Shown piece after piece: positions 21,501-30,620 of a stretch of 64,000 bases of DNA (positions are counted from its first letter, which is position 1; each line of letters starts with the position of its first letter). Both the position numbers and the translations under genes were made by a program. The notes under the pieces were generated by a model, which was given only the letters and a program-made list of their open reading frames with translations, was not told the DNA's origin and did no database searches. The DNA lies in NCBI RefSeq assembly GCF_002797495.1, contig NZ_PGEZ01000001.1, positions 2,108,001 through 2,172,000 on the forward strand, read 5' to 3'. This DNA comes from Mumia flava. Lineage in GTDB: Bacteria; Actinomycetota; Actinomycetes; Propionibacteriales; Nocardioidaceae.

Positions 21501-21932
21501 TCAGCGACCGGTCTTGTCGGCGGCGCCGCTGGCTGCCTTCCCGGCCTTCCCCGCAGTCCGGCGCGCCGACGTGGTCGCGCCCTTCGCGGCCGCACGGGTC
21601 TGGGTGGCGGACCGCTTCGCTGTCGTGGTGGCGGCCTTGGCCCGCGACTCGGTCGCCTTGGCCGACGACTCGAGATCAGCAGTCGCCTGCTGCGAACGCA
21701 CCCGCCCGATCAGCCGCTCCCCACGGTCGGAGAGGCCGCCGTACGCGGCACCGGCGTCGCTCCATGCGGATCGCGCCGCGGTCTCGGCGCGTTCCGGCAG
21801 GCCGCGCACGGTGTCGGGGAGATCGCGGACCGTGGACGGGATGCCCCGCAGTCCCGCGACCACGGCATCGGTGACGCCGACCGCTGCGTACAGAGGGTTG
21901 GGGGTGCTGGTGATCGTGTCCTTCAGGGTCAT
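21501..21932 (-). CDS. Ala/Lys/Thr-rich protein of unknown function
   Basis: A 143-residue protein. The N-terminal half contains NPLYAAVGVTDAVVAGLRG and PSTVRDLPDTVRGLPERAE, which resembles the start of heparin-binding-haemagglutinin-like and related actinobacterial helical proteins. The C-terminal half is a repetitive Lys/Ala/Thr tail (AKAATTTAKRSATQTRAAAK, ARRTAGKAGKAASG), basic like HbhA or histone-like tails. ATG 21932 is chosen because GGAAGG lies upstream and the coding character begins there. No signal peptide. It may bind DNA or a surface glycan; I do not assign a function. It converges on the CAP gene. Confidence 0.7.
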   Translation of the reverse strand: MTLKDTITSTPNPLYAAVGVTDAVVAGLRGIPSTVRDLPDTVRGLPERAETAARSAWSDAGAAYGGLSDRGERLIGRVRSQQATADLESSAKATESRAKAATTTAKRSATQTRAAAKGATTSARRTAGKAGKAASGAADKTGR

Positions 21933-22066
21933 GGAACGCCCTGCCTTCCGGGTCTCGATCGGTTCGGCCCGTACGACGACGCTGTCGGGACCCCGTTCCC
22001 TCCAGTCTTGCGCGCACTCCTCGTGGTGCAAGCGATCCGTTCCGTGACCTGGCGTACGCTCGCACC

Positions 22067-22564
22067 GTGCCGATCCCGGAGTTCGTCGCCGCGCTGCGTG
22101 CGCGGGTGGGCCACGATCTGCTGTGGCTTCCCGGGGTCTCCGGTGTGGTGCGTGCGCCGGACGGGCGCGTGCTGCTCGGCCGTCGGGCGGACAGCGGCGA
22201 GTGGGCCGTGCCGAGCGGGATCCTCGAGCCGGGCGAGGAGCCGGCGGTCGGGCTCGCCCGCGAGATCCAGGAGGAGACCGGCGTCGCGGTGGTGGTCGAC
22301 CGGCTCGCGGCGGTGACGACCACCGAGCCCGTGCACTACCCCAACGGCGACGTCACGCAGTACGTCGACCTGTGCTTCGCCTGTCGGCCCGTCGACGACG
22401 CGGCGGTCGCCTCGGCGCGGGTCGCCGACGACGAGTCGACAGCCGTCGGATGGTTCCCGCCGGACGGGCTGCCCTCGCCCCTCGCCCCCTCGACCGGGGA
22501 GCGCCTCGCCCACGTCCGGGCTGCGCTGGCCGACCCGGCGGCGGGAGCCCACTTCCGCCGGTGA
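22067..22564 (+). CDS. Nudix hydrolase
   Basis: A 165-residue Nudix protein. The box GILEPGEEPAVGLAREIQEE plus TGV (starting near residue 50) fits GX5EX7REUXEEXGU exactly, so metal binding and diphosphate hydrolysis should be intact. The N-terminal segment VVRAPDGRVLLGRRADSGEW is typical. Substrate could be an (oxidised) nucleotide or a nucleotide sugar; the sequence does not decide. GTG 22067 lies six bases after a TACGCT -10 box with no Shine-Dalgarno, so translation is probably from a leaderless mRNA. Confidence 0.88.
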   Translation: MPIPEFVAALRARVGHDLLWLPGVSGVVRAPDGRVLLGRRADSGEWAVPSGILEPGEEPAVGLAREIQEETGVAVVVDRLAAVTTTEPVHYPNGDVTQYVDLCFACRPVDDAAVASARVADDESTAVGWFPPDGLPSPLAPSTGERLAHVRAALADPAAGAHFRR

Positions 22565-22615
22565 CCCGATGTCGGCGACATCGGAGGACGATGTGGTCCA
22601 ACCCGGACGGACCCG

Positions 22616-22644
22616 TTGACACCTCAGGGCATTGCGTCCACGAT
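22616..22644 (+). promoter_or_regulatory. candidate promoter of the carboxypeptidase gene
   Basis: TTGACA (22616-22621) and CACGAT (22639-22644) are 17 bp apart. The -35 box is perfect and the -10 weak. The predicted start near 22651 gives a leader of about 45 nt with GGAGGA at 22685-22690. Confidence 0.45.
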
Positions 22645-22695
22645 GTGGGACAGTGCGCGCCGCGAGGGGACGCGCCCTGAGGCCGGAGGATTTGC

Positions 22696-25600
22696 ATGAG
22701 ACGGACACCCGTACCCGTCAGAAGTACGTCGGCGAGACGATCTCTCGTCGGAATCTTCACTCTCGCCCTGATGGGCGGGGTGCTGGCCGCGACCGGCCCA
22801 GCCTCCGCCGAGACGCCCAAGAACGAGCCCGGCCCACGTGGGTCCGGGCTCGAGGTCTATACGGCCACGGTCGACTCCGAGGGGCTGGACGCGCTCGGCG
22901 AGGTCGGCGTGGACCGTGACCACGCCACCACGGACGTCACGAAGGACGGCGAGGCCGAGGTCGAGGTCGTTCTGACCCCGGAGCAGGCAGGGGAGCTCGA
23001 GGGCGAGGGCGTCGATCTCGACGTCAAGGAGGTCGACGGCGTCGCCGCCTCGACGATGATGGCTCGCCAGGCCGCGGCCGGCTTCAGCGTCTACCGCTCC
23101 TACAGCGAAGCGGGCGGCATCAAGGACGACCTGGTCGCGACCGCGAGGGCGAACCCGAGCCTGACGAAGCTCGTCAAGATCGGCACCTCCGGCACCGGTC
23201 AGCCCATCTACGCGCTGAAGGTCACGACCGGCGCCAAGTGGCTCAAGGACGGGCGCAAGCCGTCGGTCCTCTACGGAGCGACCCAGCACGCGCGCGAGTG
23301 GATCACACCGCAGATGGTGCAGCGGCTGATGCACTACATGATCGACGGGTACGGCTCCGACCGCGAGATCACCAAGCTCCTGCGCACGACCGAGCTGTGG
23401 TTCCTCCCGGTGCAGAACCCGGACGGCTACGACTTCACCTTCACCGAGGGCAACCGGCTGTGGCGCAAGACGCTGCGGGACAACAACGGCGACGGCGTGA
23501 TCACCAACGGTGACGGCGTCGACATGAACCGCAACTTCCCCTACAAGTGGGGCTACGACAACGAGGGGTCCTCGCCGCAGCCTGCGAGCGAGACCTACCG
23601 CGGTCCGGAGCCGGCGTCGGAGTCGGAGACGCGGGCGACGATCGGTCTGGTCGACAAGGTCGGCTTCGACTTCTTCATCAACTACCACTCGGCCGCCGAG
23701 CTGATCCTCTACGGCGTGGGCTGGCAGGTGGAGACGCCCACACCGGACGACGAGATCTACGAGGCCCTGGCGGGCACCGACGAGAACCCGGCGATCCCCA
23801 ACTACGACCCGGACCTGTCCGCCGAGCTCTACACGACCAACGGCGACACCGACGGTCACACGCACGAGGAGCAGGGCACGCTGGCGTTCACGCCGGAGAT
23901 GTCCACGTGCCAGACGATCAGCAACGCCGATCCCGACGACGAGTGGGAGGCCGCCGACTGTGCGAGCGGGTTCAACTTCCCCGACGACGAGGAGCTGATC
24001 CAGCAGGAGTTCGAGAACAACATCCCGTTCGCGCTCGCGGTCGCTCGGTCGGCTTCCGACCCCGACGACCCGAAGTCGTCGGTCGGGCTGAAGACGCCGA
24101 CCTTCGACGTCGACGACTTCCCGGTGTCGTACGGGACGTCGCAGGAGGTCGCGGTGGTCGCCAAGCGTGCCGTGAAGAACCTCAAGATGACCTACAAGGT
24201 CCGGGAGGCGTCGCCCTCGAAGGGCAAGGGCAAGGGCAAGGGCAAGACGAAGACCCGGACGGTCAAGGCCAAGGAGTGGAGGGGCGGCGAGAAGTACGGC
24301 GGCGAGAACGACATCTACTACGCCGAGTACCGTGCCGAGGTCCCGCGCCAGCGCTCCGGCGACGAGGTGACGGTGAGCTTCAGCGGCAAGCTGAAGTCGA
24401 AGGGCGGCAAGGGTTCCTGGGGCAAGCGCGCCAGGACCGTCAAGAGCGAGTCCTTCAGCTACACCGTCGCCGACGACATCGGGGACGACGTGCTCGTGCT
24501 CGCGGCCGAGGACTACACCGGCGTCTCGCCGGCCCAGGCCGACGGCCCGAACTACGTCGACACCTACGTCGACGCGGTCGAGTCGGCGGGCTACAGCACC
24601 GACGTCTACGACGTCGATGCGGCGGGGCGGCTCGCTCCGCACCCGTTGGGCGTGCTGTCGCACTACGACGCCGTCGTGTGGGAGACCGGTGAGGACGTCA
24701 TCGCCCGCAACGTCGGTCAGGTGCCCGGCACCGCTGCGAAGTGGTCGTACGACACCGAGCTGAACGTCCGCGACTACGTCAACGAGGGCGGCAAGCTGCT
24801 CGTCGCCGGCAAGTACGCCTTGTTCGCGCAGGCTGCCGACGGCTCGTACTACTACGACCCGTACGAGGAGGCCGGCGACGTCGGGTGCACCACACCGGGT
24901 GCGGACCCGTGCCTGCCGATGGGCAACGACTTCCTCCAGTACTGGCTCGGGTCGTACCAGTACGTTAGTGACGGGGGAACGACCGACGACGGGACCTTCC
25001 CGCTGGTCGGCGACGAGGACACCCTCTTCGACGGCTGGAGCGCGTCGCTCAACGAGACGCAGGACCACACGGCGGCCTTCGTGTCGACGTCGTCGTTCCT
25101 GCCGCCGGACGAGTTCCCGCAGTTCACCTCCGAGGCACCCGTCTCGTGGGACCGCGGGTTCGGCGATCCGTACGCTCCGTACACCGGCGACTGGTTCGTC
25201 TCGAGCCAGTCGGCGGACCAGGCCTACAAGCGTCTGGCCCGCACGGTCGACCTGACCGGGGCCTCCTCGGGCAGTCTCGACTTCCGGATCTCGGCCGACA
25301 CCGAGACGAACTGGGACTTCGTGTTCGTCGAGGTGGCACCCGTCGGGACGGACGACTGGACGACGCTGCCGGACGCGAACGGCCACACGACCCAGGCCAC
25401 CGGCGACAGCTGCGCGTCGGGCTGGGTCGACGAGCTGCACCCGAAGCTGGCGCACTACCAGGGTGAGGACTGCAGCCCGACCGGCACCACCGGCGAGTGG
25501 AACGCGTTCAGCGGCAACTCCTCGGGCTGGCAGGACTGGTCGATGGACCTGTCCGCCTACGCCGGCCAGGAGGTCGAGGTCGCGATCGTGTACGCCACGG

Positions 25601-25896
25601 ACTGGGCGACGACGAACCTCGGCGTCTGGATCGACGACGCCTCGGTCACCGTCGACGGCGCGACCGTCGCGGAGACGTCGTTCGAGACCGATCTCGGTGG
25701 CTGGGAGGTCCCGGGCGCTCCGGAGGGGTCGGGCGGCAACGCCAACGACTGGGAGCGGGCACAGGCCTCGGTCGACGAGGGTGCGGTCATCACCACGCCG
25801 GACACGGCGATGTACGGGTTCGGGCTCGAGGGACTGGCTCCCGACGAGGCGTCGGATCTGATGTCCCGCACGCTCGACCACCTGTTCGCCGAGTGA
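22696..25896 (+). CDS. secreted M14 zinc carboxypeptidase, multidomain
   Basis: A 1066-residue exported peptidase. The signal peptide is residues 1-38 (ending ASAE). A propeptide-like region runs to about 125. The M14 domain follows, with zinc ligands His198 and Glu201 in TQHAREW and His331 in NYHSAAE, the substrate Arg/Asn in DMNRNFPY, and catalytic Glu401 in FTPEMSTC. From about residue 470 come a Lys-rich segment, an all-beta region, and domains with FEGWSASL-like and FVEVAPVG sequences reminiscent of the immune-inhibitor-A C-terminal part. It would release C-terminal residues from extracellular peptides. ATG 22696 has GGAGGA five bases upstream. A bidirectional terminator follows. Confidence 0.93.
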   Translation: MRRTPVPVRSTSARRSLVGIFTLALMGGVLAATGPASAETPKNEPGPRGSGLEVYTATVDSEGLDALGEVGVDRDHATTDVTKDGEAEVEVVLTPEQAGELEGEGVDLDVKEVDGVAASTMMARQAAAGFSVYRSYSEAGGIKDDLVATARANPSLTKLVKIGTSGTGQPIYALKVTTGAKWLKDGRKPSVLYGATQHAREWITPQMVQRLMHYMIDGYGSDREITKLLRTTELWFLPVQNPDGYDFTFTEGNRLWRKTLRDNNGDGVITNGDGVDMNRNFPYKWGYDNEGSSPQPASETYRGPEPASESETRATIGLVDKVGFDFFINYHSAAELILYGVGWQVETPTPDDEIYEALAGTDENPAIPNYDPDLSAELYTTNGDTDGHTHEEQGTLAFTPEMSTCQTISNADPDDEWEAADCASGFNFPDDEELIQQEFENNIPFALAVARSASDPDDPKSSVGLKTPTFDVDDFPVSYGTSQEVAVVAKRAVKNLKMTYKVREASPSKGKGKGKGKTKTRTVKAKEWRGGEKYGGENDIYYAEYRAEVPRQRSGDEVTVSFSGKLKSKGGKGSWGKRARTVKSESFSYTVADDIGDDVLVLAAEDYTGVSPAQADGPNYVDTYVDAVESAGYSTDVYDVDAAGRLAPHPLGVLSHYDAVVWETGEDVIARNVGQVPGTAAKWSYDTELNVRDYVNEGGKLLVAGKYALFAQAADGSYYYDPYEEAGDVGCTTPGADPCLPMGNDFLQYWLGSYQYVSDGGTTDDGTFPLVGDEDTLFDGWSASLNETQDHTAAFVSTSSFLPPDEFPQFTSEAPVSWDRGFGDPYAPYTGDWFVSSQSADQAYKRLARTVDLTGASSGSLDFRISADTETNWDFVFVEVAPVGTDDWTTLPDANGHTTQATGDSCASGWVDELHPKLAHYQGEDCSPTGTTGEWNAFSGNSSGWQDWSMDLSAYAGQEVEVAIVYATDWATTNLGVWIDDASVTVDGATVAETSFETDLGGWEVPGAPEGSGGNANDWERAQASVDEGAVITTPDTAMYGFGLEGLAPDEASDLMSRTLDHLFAE

Positions 25897-25922
25897 CCGG
25901 AGCCTGAGGAAGGAGCACCACA

Positions 25923-25973
25923 GCGGTGGCCCGGCCGTCACGCAGCACGATCGCGTGACGGCCGGGCCACCGC
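25923..25973. terminator. bidirectional terminator between convergent genes
   Basis: A perfect 21-bp stem (25923-25943 with 25953-25973) encloses a 9-nt loop. It lies 26 bp after the carboxypeptidase stop and 20 bp before the stop of the minus-strand HhH gene. Its symmetry means it can terminate both transcripts. No T run is present. Confidence 0.85.
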
Positions 25974-25992
25974 TTCGTACGCCCCGGCGCGA

Positions 25993-26631
25993 TCAGCCCC
26001 GCACGACGTCGGCGACCCGGTCGTCACGCGCCGCACGGACGCAGCCCGCGACCAGGCGGGCGAGATCCTCACCGTCGACCAGAGCGGCGAGCCGCGAGGG
26101 TGTGGTCGGCAGGCCGAGGGCCCGCGCGCCCCGGACGGCGAGGTCGTCGACGTACGGACGCAGACCCGGCCACACGGCCTGCGCCTCGCGGAGGAAGATC
26201 GCCGCGCCGGCCGGTCCGATCCCGCGGACCTCCTGCAGCCTGCGTGCGAGTGCGTCGGGGTCGTCGCCGGCGTCGGCGTGCATCCGCCGCAGGTCGCCGT
26301 ACCACCGGGCTCGGACGTGCTGCGCGGCGTCGGCGAGCTGGGTCGCGGTGCGCTCGTCGTAGCGGCGGTACCCGCCGCGGCCGAGTGCGTCGACGCGCTG
26401 CTGCCAGGTGCTGTCCAGCATCCGTGCGGGCGTCCGCCAACCCGCCCGGCTCACCTCACGGGCCGACGCGACGGCGATGTCCGACGAGATCCGTGCCGAC
26501 AGCAGGAGCGACAGGACGAGCAGGCGCCACAGCGGCGAGGGCTTGTCACGGAGCGTGATCCCGGCGTCGTCGCTGAAGGTGCGGCCGTACCGATCGAGCA
26601 GCCGCACCACGGTCGTGTGCGATCGCGACAT
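25993..26631 (-). CDS. HhH-GPD superfamily protein, endonuclease III-like without catalytic lysine
   Basis: A 212-residue protein with the endonuclease III fold. LLVLSLLLSARISSDIAVAS corresponds to the N-terminal helices. LQEVRGIGPAGAAIFLREAQ is the helix-hairpin-helix and RPYVDDLAVRGARAL carries the conserved catalytic Asp. In endonuclease III the hairpin ends GRKTA with a catalytic Lys; here it reads GPAGA, so a lyase reaction is not expected. The C-terminal iron-sulphur cysteines are also missing. It could be a monofunctional glycosylase or a non-catalytic binder. ATG 26631 is chosen because upstream sequence lacks coding character. Similar proteins are common and uncharacterised in actinobacteria. 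Confidence 0.8.
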   Translation of the reverse strand: MSRSHTTVVRLLDRYGRTFSDDAGITLRDKPSPLWRLLVLSLLLSARISSDIAVASAREVSRAGWRTPARMLDSTWQQRVDALGRGGYRRYDERTATQLADAAQHVRARWYGDLRRMHADAGDDPDALARRLQEVRGIGPAGAAIFLREAQAVWPGLRPYVDDLAVRGARALGLPTTPSRLAALVDGEDLARLVAGCVRAARDDRVADVVRG

Positions 26632-26677
26632 GCGCTCGACGCTACGCTGCACCGGCGGCGCTGTCCGGACGCGGAAG

Positions 26678-26717
26678 CGCCCGGCGGGTGGTACGGATCC
26701 GTACCACCCGCCGGGCG
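26678..26717. terminator. perfect 40-bp palindrome, likely terminator of the PhoX gene
   Basis: The palindrome is centred on GGATCC and every base pairs, giving a 20-bp stem with at most a 4-nt turn. It lies 24 bp downstream of the minus-strand PhoX stop and 47 bp upstream of the HhH gene start, so it should end the PhoX transcript. Confidence 0.8.
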
Positions 26718-26740
26718 TCGAGCTGTCGGGCTGATCCGGC

Positions 26741-28837
26741 TCAGCGGCCGATCGACCTGCCGTCCTTGCGCCACACGGCGGCCACGCCCGGACGGGGGAT
26801 CGACGTGCCACCGTCGGGCCAGTGCGACGCCGGGGCCTCGTACGACGCGCCGTCGATCTCACCGGGGTGCTGCACGCACACCATCACGCGGTCGGAGTCG
26901 ACGTACGGGCCGCAGGTCTCGGCGCCCCGAGGGACGGTGAGGAACTGCTTGACCTGGCCGCGGTACTCCCCGTCGACCGCGACCCCGAACAGGCCGTCGT
27001 TCGAGCCGAGCGCGTTGCCGTCGGTGGAGATCCAGAGGTTCCCGTACGCGTCGAACGTGACGTTGTCCGGGCACGAGATCGGCGAGACGGCCTCCTTGGG
27101 GTAGCCGGCGAAGTACGTGCTCGGGTCCTCCGGGTCGCCGCAGACGAGGAAGAGGTCCCAGGTGAAGGCCTCCGCGGCGCCGTCGTTGCCCATCTCGGTC
27201 AGCTCGAGCACCTGACCGTGGCGGTTGGAGTTGCGCGGGTTCGCCTCGTCGGCGGCCGGGTAGCCCGCGCGTCCGCGGTTCGAGTTGTTCGTGAGCGCGA
27301 CGTACACCTTGCCGGTCCTCGGGCTGGGCTCGACGTCCTCGGGGCGGTCCATCTTGGTGGCACCCACGATGTCGGCGGCCTGCCGCGTGAACAGCAGCAC
27401 CTCCTCCGCGGTCATCCCGGCCACGTACGAGGTGGTGCCGCTGACCAGCGGCACCCACACGCCCACGCCGTCGAACTCGCCGTCCGACGGAAGAGCGCCC
27501 GAGCCGTCGATCTCGGCCTGCGACGAGTCACCGAGGAAGCGGGCGACGTAGAGCGTGCCGGAGTCCAGCAGCGTGCTGTTGTGCCGGCGGGCCCACCAGG
27601 AGTCGCCGCGTGCCATCTTCTTGTCCGAGACGAACTTGTAGAAGTAGTCGAACCGCTCGTCGTCGCCCATGTAGACCGCGACCCGGCCGTCGCGGGTGAC
27701 CTGCGGCTCGGCGGCCTCGTGCTTGAAGCGGCCGAGCGCGGTGCGCTTCTTCGGCGTCGAGCTCGGGTCGTACGGGTCGATCTCGACGATCCATCCGAAG
27801 CGGTTGACCTCGTTCGGCTCCTTGGCGAGGTCGAAGCGGTCCTCGAACTCCTCCCACTGCCGCGGCGTCGCGCCGGTCGGCAGCCCGTAGCGCGCGAGCC
27901 GCTCGGAGGTGGTGGGATCGGTGACCGCGCCGGCGTTGGCGAAGTACTGGTTGAAGTTCTCCTCGGCGGTGAGCCAGGTTCCCCACTGGGTCGTGCCGCC
28001 ACCGCAGTTGTTCAGCGTGCCCAGAGCGGTCCGGCCGCGCGGGTCCGCGGCCGTGCGGACCAGCTCGTGGCCGGCGACCGGGCCGGTGAGCTCGAACTCG
28101 CTGTGCGTGTGGAAGCGTCGGTTCATCCGGTGCCCGACGAGCGGCGTCAACGCGCCCGAGCGGCGGTCCTCCTCGACCACGACGACCGACAGCCCGTGAG
28201 CCGCCCAGGCGATCTCGACCTGGTCGCGGGTCGGGTTCGCCTCGTCGTAGGCGGGGAACATCAGCGCCTCGTCGGTGTACTCGTGGTTGACGCACATCAG
28301 GTGCTTGCCGCGCCCGAGCGGGAACAGCCCGAGGAAGTCGCAGTTGTAGCCGAACTGCTGCTGCTGTGCCGCAGCGGTCTGGTTCGCCGGATCGAAGGCG
28401 GGCGCCCCGCGGAAGATCGGGTCGCCCCACGCCATCACGACGCCCTGGGCGTAGCCGGGCGGCACGGTGACGGCGTCGGCGGTGTTGGGTGCGACAGGCG
28501 TGAAGTCGAGTCCCTTGGCGGCGTCGGGGCGCCCGCCGCCGTGGCCCTTGCCGCCGCCCTTGCCGCGGCCCTTGCCGGGAGCGGCGGCCGCGGGGGAGGC
28601 GCCGACGGCACCGGCCGCGAGGCCCGCCGCACCGATCACGGCACCGGCGCGCAGGATGCCGCGGCGGGAGACGGCGCGGGCGGCGACGTCGCCGAAGTAG
28701 GGGTTGGCCGAGGTGTTCGGGGCGTCGTGGGCACATGCATCGCCGCAGCGGTAGCGGCAGGTCATCGCGGCTCGGCCGGAGGCGCAGGGAGCCTCGTTGT
28801 CGGACGCGTCGAGCAGCGGAAGCAGGCGAAGGGGCAC
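26741..28837 (-). CDS. PhoX family alkaline phosphatase / DUF839 protein, Tat-exported
   Basis: A 698-residue exported phosphatase-like protein. A long N-terminal region precedes a Tat motif, SRRGILRAGAVIGAAGLAAG, with cleavage near AAAAPGKG and then a Gly/Lys linker. The body has PhoX/DUF839 segments: NHEYTDEALMFP, NNCGGGTTQWGTWLTAEENF, FGWIVEIDPYDPSSTPKKRT, RPEDVEPSPRTGKVYVALTN and CPDNVTFDAYGNLWISTDGN. These contain the acidic, Asn and Arg ligands for the calcium-iron centre of PhoX. Expected role is hydrolysis of phosphate esters outside the membrane when phosphate is scarce. GTG 28837 has GAGGAGAT just upstream. I saw no clear Pho box. Confidence 0.9.
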   Translation of the reverse strand: MPLRLLPLLDASDNEAPCASGRAAMTCRYRCGDACAHDAPNTSANPYFGDVAARAVSRRGILRAGAVIGAAGLAAGAVGASPAAAAPGKGRGKGGGKGHGGGRPDAAKGLDFTPVAPNTADAVTVPPGYAQGVVMAWGDPIFRGAPAFDPANQTAAAQQQQFGYNCDFLGLFPLGRGKHLMCVNHEYTDEALMFPAYDEANPTRDQVEIAWAAHGLSVVVVEEDRRSGALTPLVGHRMNRRFHTHSEFELTGPVAGHELVRTAADPRGRTALGTLNNCGGGTTQWGTWLTAEENFNQYFANAGAVTDPTTSERLARYGLPTGATPRQWEEFEDRFDLAKEPNEVNRFGWIVEIDPYDPSSTPKKRTALGRFKHEAAEPQVTRDGRVAVYMGDDERFDYFYKFVSDKKMARGDSWWARRHNSTLLDSGTLYVARFLGDSSQAEIDGSGALPSDGEFDGVGVWVPLVSGTTSYVAGMTAEEVLLFTRQAADIVGATKMDRPEDVEPSPRTGKVYVALTNNSNRGRAGYPAADEANPRNSNRHGQVLELTEMGNDGAAEAFTWDLFLVCGDPEDPSTYFAGYPKEAVSPISCPDNVTFDAYGNLWISTDGNALGSNDGLFGVAVDGEYRGQVKQFLTVPRGAETCGPYVDSDRVMVCVQHPGEIDGASYEAPASHWPDGGTSIPRPGVAAVWRKDGRSIGR

Positions 28838-28983
28838 GGGAGATCTCCTCGTTCGTTCGTCGTGACCGTCAGCACGCTAAGGACGGCTGCGGTCCGTCGC
28901 CGGAACCGCAGGAAAACGAGAGGTGAACGTTCCCGATCGCGCTAGGGTGACGTCCGTCGGGCCGCGCGGACGAGGAGAGGCCG

Positions 28984-30342
28984 ATGGCTGCGTCGAACGA
29001 ATCTGGTGGCGCCGAGGACGAGATCGCTGCGCTGCGTGCGGAGGTCGCCCGGCTGCGCGCCGAGGCGTCGGCTCGCGAGGCGGGGGAGTCGCCGCCCGCG
29101 GACGACGGTGCGACGACCGGACGGACGTCGAGCCGCTGGCGCTGGGTCGCCTTCGGCGTGCTCGTGGCGCTCGCGGTGGTGCTCGCGCTCGGTGGCGTGG
29201 TCTCGCGCTACACCGCCTCCATCCTCCTCGACACGGACCGCTACGTGGAGACGGTCGCGCCGCTGGCGGACGAGCCGGCTGTGCAGGACCAGATCGTCGA
29301 CACGGCGACCGAGCAGCTGATGGCGCAGGTCGACGTGGAGGCGATGATCCGCCAGGCGCTGACCGGTCTCACCGAGGTGGCGCCGCGTGTCCCCGACCGC
29401 GTCGTCGGACTGACGCCCGTCCTGACCTCCCAGGTCGAGACGTTCGTGCACAACACGCTGGAGCGTCTGGTCCGCAGCGACGCGTTCGCCACGACCTGGG
29501 CGGAGGCCAACCGTCAGGCGCACGACTCCGTCGTGGCCGTGCTCACCGGCCGGGAGGACTCCAGCGTCACGGTCGACGACCGCGGCACCGTCTCGGTCCG
29601 GCTGGACGCGCTGCTCGCCGCTGCGAAGGAGCAGCTCGTCAACCGGGGCTTCACCTTCGTCGAGGGACTGCCGAGCGTGAACGCCGAGTTCGAGGTGTTC
29701 CAGTCGGCCGACGTCGTCCGGGCCCAGCGTGCGACCGACCTCCTCGACCGCACCTCGACCGTCCTGCCCTGGCTCGCCCTCCTGCTGACGGCGCTGGCGA
29801 TCTGGGCCGCACCGCTCGGCCGGCGCCGCCGGGCCCTGGTGGTGGCTGCCCTGGCGATCGCCCTGTCGATGCTGCTGCTCGCGCTGGCGGTCGCGATCGG
29901 CCGCAGCTTCTACCTGTCGGCCGTCCCGGCCGACCTGATCACGATCCCGGCGGCCGAGACGGTCTTCGACGCCGTCGTCGACCCGCTCCGTACGACCTTC
30001 CGTGCGGTGTTCGCGCTCGGGGTCGTGGTGGCGCTGGTGGCCTTCCTCAGCGGCCCGTCGCCGGCAGCGGTCGGGCTGCGTCGTGGAGTGGGATCGGTCC
30101 GGCAGCGGTGGGACGACTCGGACCGCGAGCCGAGCGGCGCCGAGCTGTGGCTCGGCCGCAACCGCATCCTCGTCCGGTCCGCGATCATCGCGGTGGCGGC
30201 GGTCGTGCTGGTGTTCTGGCGCTATCCGAGCGGTCTCGTCGTGATCACGATCGCCCTGCTGGCGGCCCTCGCGCTGGTGGTCACGGAGGTCCTCGGCAGG
30301 ACGCCACGTCCCCACGACGAGTCGGCCGAGGTGCCGTCGTGA
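28984..30342 (+). CDS. integral membrane protein with periplasmic central domain
   Basis: A 452-residue protein of unknown function, seen often in actinobacteria. Residues about 10-35 form a short coiled-coil (EDEIAALRAEVARLRAEA). One hydrophobic helix follows near 55-78. The next 180 residues are hydrophilic and probably extracytoplasmic (YVETVAPLADEPAVQDQIVD, FVHNTLERLVRSDAF). Then come about five hydrophobic helices between 255 and 440. ATG 28984 follows GAGGAGAGG. The stop overlaps the start of a 62-residue HhH protein. The gene is divergent from the PhoX gene; no shared function can be inferred. Confidence 0.8.
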   Translation: MAASNESGGAEDEIAALRAEVARLRAEASAREAGESPPADDGATTGRTSSRWRWVAFGVLVALAVVLALGGVVSRYTASILLDTDRYVETVAPLADEPAVQDQIVDTATEQLMAQVDVEAMIRQALTGLTEVAPRVPDRVVGLTPVLTSQVETFVHNTLERLVRSDAFATTWAEANRQAHDSVVAVLTGREDSSVTVDDRGTVSVRLDALLAAAKEQLVNRGFTFVEGLPSVNAEFEVFQSADVVRAQRATDLLDRTSTVLPWLALLLTALAIWAAPLGRRRRALVVAALAIALSMLLLALAVAIGRSFYLSAVPADLITIPAAETVFDAVVDPLRTTFRAVFALGVVVALVAFLSGPSPAAVGLRRGVGSVRQRWDDSDREPSGAELWLGRNRILVRSAIIAVAAVVLVFWRYPSGLVVITIALLAALALVVTEVLGRTPRPHDESAEVPS

Positions 30343-30527
30343 CCGATCTCCCTGACGTTCCCGGTGCGCCTGCTCGGCGAGCGCTCGCCGGCGCGGGGAT
30401 CGTGGACCTCGAGTCGCTGGCACGGTGGCGGGAGGCCGACGTGGCCGCGCTGCACGGTGTGGGGCGGCGGGCGATGACCGCCCTGCGCGAGGCGCTGGAC
30501 GAGGCGGGGATGGCCTTCCAGGACTAG
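30339..30527 (+). CDS. small helix-hairpin-helix protein
   Basis: A 62-residue protein formed almost entirely by one helix-hairpin-helix unit: RRALAGAGIVDLESLARW and AALHGVGRRAMTALREALDE. GVG is the hairpin turn. It resembles the single HhH of DNA-binding proteins and of the RNA polymerase alpha C-terminal domain. GTG 30339 overlaps the stop of the membrane protein gene (GTGA), so the two are translationally coupled. Function unknown; non-specific nucleic acid binding is plausible. Confidence 0.75.
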   Translation: MTDLPDVPGAPARRALAGAGIVDLESLARWREADVAALHGVGRRAMTALREALDEAGMAFQD

Positions 30528-30620
30528 CGGCCCCCGGGCCGCCCGACGGTCATCGCGTCTTCTCGTGAACCTGTCAGATGCGTACGGTTGACTGCAGGCA
30601 TCCGAACGAGGGGGACCCCG

